This document shows positions 59,545 through 64,000 of a stretch of 64,000 nucleotides of DNA, in pieces. This stretch comes from Vibrio sp. CAU 1672 (GTDB taxonomy: Bacteria > Pseudomonadota > Gammaproteobacteria > Enterobacterales > Vibrionaceae): the NCBI RefSeq assembly GCF_029223195.1, contig NZ_JARHUF010000001.1, positions 248,001 through 312,000 on the forward strand. Reading direction: 5' to 3'. A program made the translations under genes and the position numbers. The notes beneath the pieces were generated by a model, which was not told where the DNA came from, searched no databases, and was given only the letters and a program-made list of their open reading frames with translations. Positions within the stretch are counted from its first letter, which is position 1. Each line of letters starts with the position of its first letter.

Positions 59545-60648
59545 ATGAGCCTTGCTGATCAAGTACTTGCCGTCAATGACGATCTGCCCATTCGCACTCA
59601 CAAACCGGTCCACAGTGGTAAAGTTCGCTCAGTCTACTGGTTGACCGAACAAGACAGTGCACGCCTAATTCAAGAAAAAGGCTACGATGTAGCCCCGGAT
59701 GCCCCATTAGCCATCATGGTCATTAGTGACCGTATCTCTGCTTTTGACTGCATCTGGCACGGTGAAGGCGGGTTGAAAGGCGTTCCAGGGAAAGGCGCAG
59801 CACTGAATGCAATCTCCAATCACTGGTTTAAACTGTTTAAGGAAAACGGGCTGGCTGACAGCCATATTCTGGATATTCCTCACCCATTTGTTTGGATTGT
59901 ACAAAAAGCCAAGCCGGTTAAGATCGAAGCCATTTGCCGTAAATACATTACAGGTTCAATGTGGCGTGCGTATGCGAACGGCGAACGTGAATTTTGTGGT
60001 ATCCAGCTACCTGAAGGGCTGGAAAAAGATAAGGCTCTGCCCGAGCTACTTATGACGCCATCAACCAAAGGTATTTTAAAAGGTATTCCCGGCGTACCGG
60101 AAGCCGATGATGTTAACATCACCCGCAAGAATATCGAGGACAATTACGCCGCGTTTAACTTTTCCAGCGCTGAAGATATCGCAGTGTACGAAACGTTACT
60201 CAAAGAGGGGTTCAACGTTATCAGTTCGGCACTGGCAGCGATTGACCAAATTTTTGTCGATACCAAATTTGAGTTTGGCTATGTCGAAGATGCCGCCGGG
60301 AAAGAAAAGCTCATTTACATGGATGAAGTAGGAACACCGGACTCTTCACGTATCTGGGATAGCAACGCCTACCAGGATGGGCAGATCATCGAAAACTCAA
60401 AAGAAGGTTTCCGTCAGTTCTTGTTGAGCCACTTCCCTGACCCGGACATTCTGCTTAATAAAGAACGAATGCCCGAACGAGAAGCACTGGCACGCGATAA
60501 CGCCTTGCCGCTAGAGGCTCTGATGGAGGTATCAAAAACCTACATTGGCCTGGCAGAGAAAATCATCGGAGAGCCAATTACCCTGAGTGACAACCCGAAA
60601 GCGGAAATCATCCAAATTTTGAGTGACGAATACGGATTAATTGACTAA
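59545..60648 (+). CDS. purC: phosphoribosylaminoimidazole-succinocarboxamide synthase (long form)
   Basis: 367 aa, longer than the 237-aa E. coli PurC but typical of vibrios. SAICAR synthetase core: [23 protein letters not shown] and the DTKFEFGY segment. Step 7 of purine synthesis. Start at 59545 with AGGA 9 nt upstream; the longer frame from 59512 lacks support. PurR box upstream, terminator downstream. Confidence 0.95.
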   Translation: MSLADQVLAVNDDLPIRTHKPVHSGKVRSVYWLTEQDSARLIQEKGYDVAPDAPLAIMVISDRISAFDCIWHGEGGLKGVPGKGAALNAISNHWFKLFKENGLADSHILDIPHPFVWIVQKAKPVKIEAICRKYITGSMWRAYANGEREFCGIQLPEGLEKDKALPELLMTPSTKGILKGIPGVPEADDVNITRKNIEDNYAAFNFSSAEDIAVYETLLKEGFNVISSALAAIDQIFVDTKFEFGYVEDAAGKEKLIYMDEVGTPDSSRIWDSNAYQDGQIIENSKEGFRQFLLSHFPDPDILLNKERMPEREALARDNALPLEALMEVSKTYIGLAEKIIGEPITLSDNPKAEIIQILSDEYGLID

Positions 60649-60672
60649 CTGTACACCATGGCAGCAAATTTG

Positions 60673-60701
60673 AAAGTCCGCGTTAATCGCGGACTTTTTA
60701 C
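60673..60701 (+). terminator. terminator after purC
   Basis: AAAGTCCGCG, TTAAT, CGCGGACTTTTT. Confidence 0.88.
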
Positions 60702-60704
60702 AGC

Positions 60705-61457
60705 TTACTCCAGGTTGAGGCTTTTCCCGTCCGAAGTTGAAACCGTCTTAGTCTGCACCTGATACTGCTTCTCTTTCACGCTAGAGACAAAATACCACGT
60801 TGCCTGAGCCTGCTCCTCGGTAAACCTGACTCGCATAAACCCACGTTGTTTGATATCTGCCCACTGTAGTTCATTAACCAAATACGGCAAGGTATATTCC
60901 ATCTGCGCAATCGCGACTGGATTCAGGCCCAAATACTCCTCTAATCCGGGAGAGCTGACCGAACTGGTAGCAAACTCAACTCCCACAGGCTGATCGCTGA
61001 TATCTTTCAGCTCACTACTCCATGCATTATGCGTATCTCCGGCTAAACAGACAAAACGCCCACGGCTGGCTTTTATCGCCCCATAAACCCGCTCTCGCTC
61101 TGCATAGTAACCATCCCATGCATCAAGGTTATAGGGCAGTTTGACCGGATCAGAGCCAGGATCGGCTAAGTAGTTACTGATGGCGTTGTTTACCGCCAAC
61201 ATCGCCTCGTTGGCCTGTTCCTCTCCCGCGGTAAACAGTTGGAACATAGCCATCATAACCGTACTGGGTAACTCCACACGTGACATCAACACTTGCTGTC
61301 CGAGGACATTCCAGTGTGCATTATGGCTATTCACTTGATTCATGAGCCAGCCCAGTTGTTCCACGCCGAGCAACTCACGCTCACTACTGCGCGATAATAC
61401 ATCGTCTGCCACTCCAGGCTCTGGACAACAGGCGATATTGCTTAGAAAATGGCACAA
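60705..61457 (-). pseudogene. 3' half of a phoD-type alkaline phosphatase gene
   Basis: The coding part from about residue 20 onward is PhoD-like: LLGVEQLGWLMNQVNSHNAH, WNVLGQQVLMSRVELP and the metal motif LAGDTHNAWSSEL. Full PhoD proteins are over 500 aa with an N-terminal domain holding further metal ligands and a Tat signal; here these are absent and the first 20 codons (TTG start) show no family similarity. The break lies beside the terminator at 61456, so the 5' half was probably deleted. Confidence 0.72.
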
Positions 61458-61490
61458 AAAAAGCGATTGGTTTTCTCAATCGCTTTTTTT
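61456..61490. terminator. bidirectional terminator
   Basis: AAAAAAAGCGATTG (61456-61469), GTTTTCT, CAATCGCTTTTTTT (61477-61490). Confidence 0.88.
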
Positions 61491-61507
61491 GTTCAGCAGA
61501 AGATGGT

Positions 61508-61885
61508 TTACAATTTGAGTGTCAATATATCCTGCTCAGAGGTATCCACTTTAAGCTTACTGTGGGCCTCGATATAATCGATTTGTTCCGCCTCTAAGGC
61601 GTATGGCATCACGATTCGCAGCTCACTTATTCCTTCATATTGCGCTAAACCGACTAACTTGACCAAGTTAGCTTCATCGCTCTGGCGTGAAGACATCGAT
61701 TTTAACGCCGCGTCCCACAAACGGTCTTCCGGATTCGTTAACTCAGCGATATTTCGCTTCCACATGACGCCGAAAACCGGGGCGATGATGCAAAATGCTT
61801 CGACAAACGTCCATTTTTTACTGCCCGATGTACCAAGAAAACTGGTGTAGTCGAACTCAATGCATTTTACTGGTTGTTTTTCCAT
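61508..61885 (-). CDS. conserved hypothetical protein
   Basis: 125 aa from the ATG at 61885 (MEKQPVKCIEF). Short hydrophobic stretch near residue 25-42 (VEAFCIIAPVFGVMW), otherwise soluble, with LVGLAQYEGISELRIVMPYAL late. No family recognised. Ribosome site weak (GGGG 8 nt upstream). The start could be 11 codons further up. Confidence 0.55.
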   Translation of the reverse strand: MEKQPVKCIEFDYTSFLGTSGSKKWTFVEAFCIIAPVFGVMWKRNIAELTNPEDRLWDAALKSMSSRQSDEANLVKLVGLAQYEGISELRIVMPYALEAEQIDYIEAHSKLKVDTSEQDILTLKL

Positions 61886-62125
61886 TATAGGCCCCGACAT
61901 TCTTGGAATGAAATACAAACAATATCGTCCAACCTACGTGATATAGCAATAGGATATAAAAGAATTGTCTTTTATTCCCCATCTAAGCACCAAAAAGAAA
62001 TATTAAAACCAGTTTCGTAACAACAACTGTACAGCCTGGCTAAATATATGCACCCAATTGATTAATATTTTATTCATCAAACTAAAACGCTATGGTTGAG
62101 GCAGTTGACCGGGGCACCATAACGA

Positions 62126-62884
62126 TTATAAATTCATCAGTCGGATCCCAACACCAATCCGGGTATGTGAATGATTATAATCAATCAAAGTTTCACCGTA
62201 GCCATGATAACCCTGAATATATACACCGAGCAGTTCGTTGAAATAAAACGTATAACCTAGCTCTACACCGCCTTTGTCGGTAGCGAAATTATAAAACCCC
62301 CGAGTATTGATCACACCGGCCCGGATATGCACTTTCGCCCATAACTCATAGGGTGCGAAGTAATCCTTCATTTCTTTATTTTCAGTACTAATGACCCACC
62401 AGGCGTGGACACCGTATTCAACCGGGCCCTCAAAGCGCTCTGCGGCAACGTAAAGCCGATCCCAACTACGAGAAAGCGTACTCGATTGGCCATTAGATTC
62501 GTGCTTGTAGCCAGCTTCTACATGGTTAAATAACAACATGTTCGATTGATGAGCGACAAAAAGCTGAGGTTTGTAATTGGTTTCACGGAAAGGTGAAGAA
62601 ATGCCTGAGTTAGCCAGTTGCCACAATGATTTCTGGGTATAGGAACCCATTACGGCTGTAGCAGGGTTAAACCGGTAAAACGGCACAGCAGCGGATAACT
62701 GAAATTTGACTTCAAAGTGCTGCAGGGAGTCCATCTCTGAGCCGAGCTTATCATATTCAGACTGATTAACATCCGAGGTGTAAGTGCCCAGAACATAGTT
62801 GTCTTCATATGTGGCAATATGGGTCAGGCTTTTCCCGTACGCCAGTACGGGACACAATAAAAACGGAATCGCTTTATACTTCAT
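62126..62884 (-). CDS. pldA: outer membrane phospholipase A (PldA family)
   Basis: 252 aa with signal peptide and a 12-strand barrel pattern. The active-site region is KHESNGQSSTLSRSWDRLY: His128 and Ser130 match E. coli His142/Ser144, but the residue aligned with Asn156 is Asp142. The calcium-site and C-terminal segments (GYGETLIDYNHSHTRIGVG) are conserved. It hydrolyses membrane phospholipids when outer-membrane asymmetry is lost. AAGGAAG ribosome site. Confidence 0.9.
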   Translation of the reverse strand: MKYKAIPFLLCPVLAYGKSLTHIATYEDNYVLGTYTSDVNQSEYDKLGSEMDSLQHFEVKFQLSAAVPFYRFNPATAVMGSYTQKSLWQLANSGISSPFRETNYKPQLFVAHQSNMLLFNHVEAGYKHESNGQSSTLSRSWDRLYVAAERFEGPVEYGVHAWWVISTENKEMKDYFAPYELWAKVHIRAGVINTRGFYNFATDKGGVELGYTFYFNELLGVYIQGYHGYGETLIDYNHSHTRIGVGIRLMNL

Positions 62885-63020
62885 TGTCTTCCTTCAAGCC
62901 GCCACACTTGGCGGCAAACACATTCCTCATGGGGTTCAGTACCCGCCATGATCAAATTCAGGAAGCACAATGAGCAATTATCATACCATATTCAAGACGC
63001 CACCATGATGCATTCGGGTT

Positions 63021-64000
63021 TTATCTTATATCAATAACCCGACTGGCCTTACGGTATTGCACCCTCCACCCCTGCCATCTGGGTAGCTCCCACCGCTTCG
63101 GGTCTCCTTTTCTGTTCCCCCCGGCATACACCACTTGCACCAGTTTTCTGGCCGGGAAATACTCCACATCCAGTTTAAGTTCAGCCAATACCAACTTCAG
63201 TGGAAACCGCTCGGCAAACTCTGCGTACTCCCACTCTGGTATGCCATGAAAGGGGAAATCATCACTCTCAAACAGTGCCATATCGTCAATGCTTTCCACC
63301 CCAAGCGTGTGTAACTGCTCAGTCAGCCAAGTTGAAAAATTGAGTTCGTCCAGCTCTTTCGACGATACAGGGGCCGGATTAAGTTCAAGTGCATTATACA
63401 ATTTCCAGTGTTGCAACTGCTGCTTTCTCAATGGGGCAAAACCAGCTAACAAAGTTTCATTTTCAACCATCTCAACAATCGAGTGGATTGCCACTTCACC
63501 TTCCAGTGGCTGATATTCAGTCGCGATCGTCCGTCCGGCGTAGAGCAGATGCATGGTTGCCCTGGGAATGGGTTCATCGTAATTGGTTTCGCCTTGTTGC
63601 CATTCACCCAGTTCCAGCTCCCGCAATAATGAGAGCGAAACAGGCATCATGACCGACGCCAGATTGAGCGTCTGCCTGCTGCCGCGTCCGGGTAAGCTGT
63701 GACTATCTAGTACCAATGCCGCTTCTGCCTTTTCCGGGAAACGGCTATTGCGCCCGGCCACCATTTCAACCGCGCCATTTGCCAACGCCTCCCGACGACG
63801 TGCACGGCGGACAAAAACCAGCTCAGGGTGCAGCGTCGCAATCTCCTTCGCCAGCCCCTCTCGGTTAAGGCGCGAGGCAACTTCCAAATCGGGCAGACCG
63901 AACACCTCACGCATCTGCTTCGCCAATCCTTGCGCCTCTTCAACAATGCTCTTGTCTAAGGATACCCCAGGCAATGGTTCACCTCTGACTAATCGAATCA
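63021..64000 (-). CDS. C-terminal part of a large protein, possibly HrpB-like helicase (runs off the window)
   Basis: At least 326 codons open to the window edge; TTG at 63974 is internal, since the frame continues (IRLVRGEPLPG). No Walker or helicase motifs lie in this portion. The segments LHPELVFVRRARRREALANG and AGRTIATEYQPLEGEVA resemble the region after the helicase core of HrpB-type DEAH proteins, and the C-terminal WELPRWQGWRVQYRKASRV is rich in basic/aromatic residues. Identity tentative. Confidence 0.45.
   Translation of the reverse strand, partial: IRLVRGEPLPGVSLDKSIVEEAQGLAKQMREVFGLPDLEVASRLNREGLAKEIATLHPELVFVRRARRREALANGAVEMVAGRNSRFPEKAEAALVLDSHSLPGRGSRQTLNLASVMMPVSLSLLRELELGEWQQGETNYDEPIPRATMHLLYAGRTIATEYQPLEGEVAIHSIVEMVENETLLAGFAPLRKQQLQHWKLYNALELNPAPVSSKELDELNFSTWLTEQLHTLGVESIDDMALFESDDFPFHGIPEWEYAEFAERFPLKLVLAELKLDVEYFPARKLVQVVYAGGNRKGDPKRWELPRWQGWRVQYRKASRVIDIR

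Overview
The window looks like a chromosome I segment of a Vibrionaceae bacterium, most likely a Vibrio. Three things point there: a long-form PurC and a RelV-type small alarmone synthetase, the DUF3187/DUF3334/DUF3581/DUF3187-type conserved genes typical of the family, and a gene set (cob salvage genes, btuCD, cdd, purT, relV, ihfA, pheTS, hemerythrin-GGDEF, rplT-rpmI-infC-thrS, hut, ydiJ, purC, pldA) that resembles one region of Vibrio chromosome I. The species cannot be fixed from sequence reading alone.

Layout. 1-8.5 kb: a PilW-type TPR lipoprotein, a small basic membrane protein, an S41 protease overlapped by a small lipoprotein, rlmF with a YgjP-type hydrolase, a glutaredoxin, a divergent LysR/MFS pair and a DUF1415 gene. 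8.5-12.9 kb is the accessory part: a divergent ArsR/Cys-rich permease pair, the 3' remnant of an alpha-amylase gene, an AT-rich YdeI-family gene and a MazG-like phosphatase. 13-21.6 kb: corrinoid uptake and salvage (btuC-btuD; cobT-cobS-cobU-cobC with an upstream flavin reductase), interleaved with astE and pepF. 22-28 kb: an SDR-type protein, sbcB, a LrgA/LrgB pair, cdd with tandem CRP boxes, PurR-controlled purT, and tpm. 29-41 kb: relV, ihfA, pheT-pheS, a hemerythrin-diguanylate cyclase, an HTH regulator, ybjQ, a broken MazG-like gene, and rplT-rpmI-infC-thrS, where infC starts at ATT. 41.6-50 kb: an outer-membrane DUF3187 protein, a Spo0M-like protein and a complete histidine-utilisation operon hutC-I-G-U-H with HutC-type operators. 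50-64 kb: DUF3581, a methyltransferase-like membrane protein, ydiJ, a CheX-like DUF3334 protein, DUF2786, an OmpA-type lipoprotein with a TTG start, a Sel1/J-domain membrane protein, a LexA-controlled sulA, PurR-controlled purC, a 5'-truncated phoD remnant, pldA with an altered catalytic triad, and the 3' part of a probable helicase.

How it works together. The cob/btu genes import corrinoids and attach the lower ligand; hut genes degrade histidine to glutamate; astE ends the arginine succinyltransferase pathway; purT and purC share PurR operators; cdd has a CRP/CytR-type promoter. Four genes are remnants (amylase, MazG-like, phoD and possibly pieces in the ihfA-pheT gap). No tRNA, rRNA, CRISPR array or intact insertion sequence was recognised.
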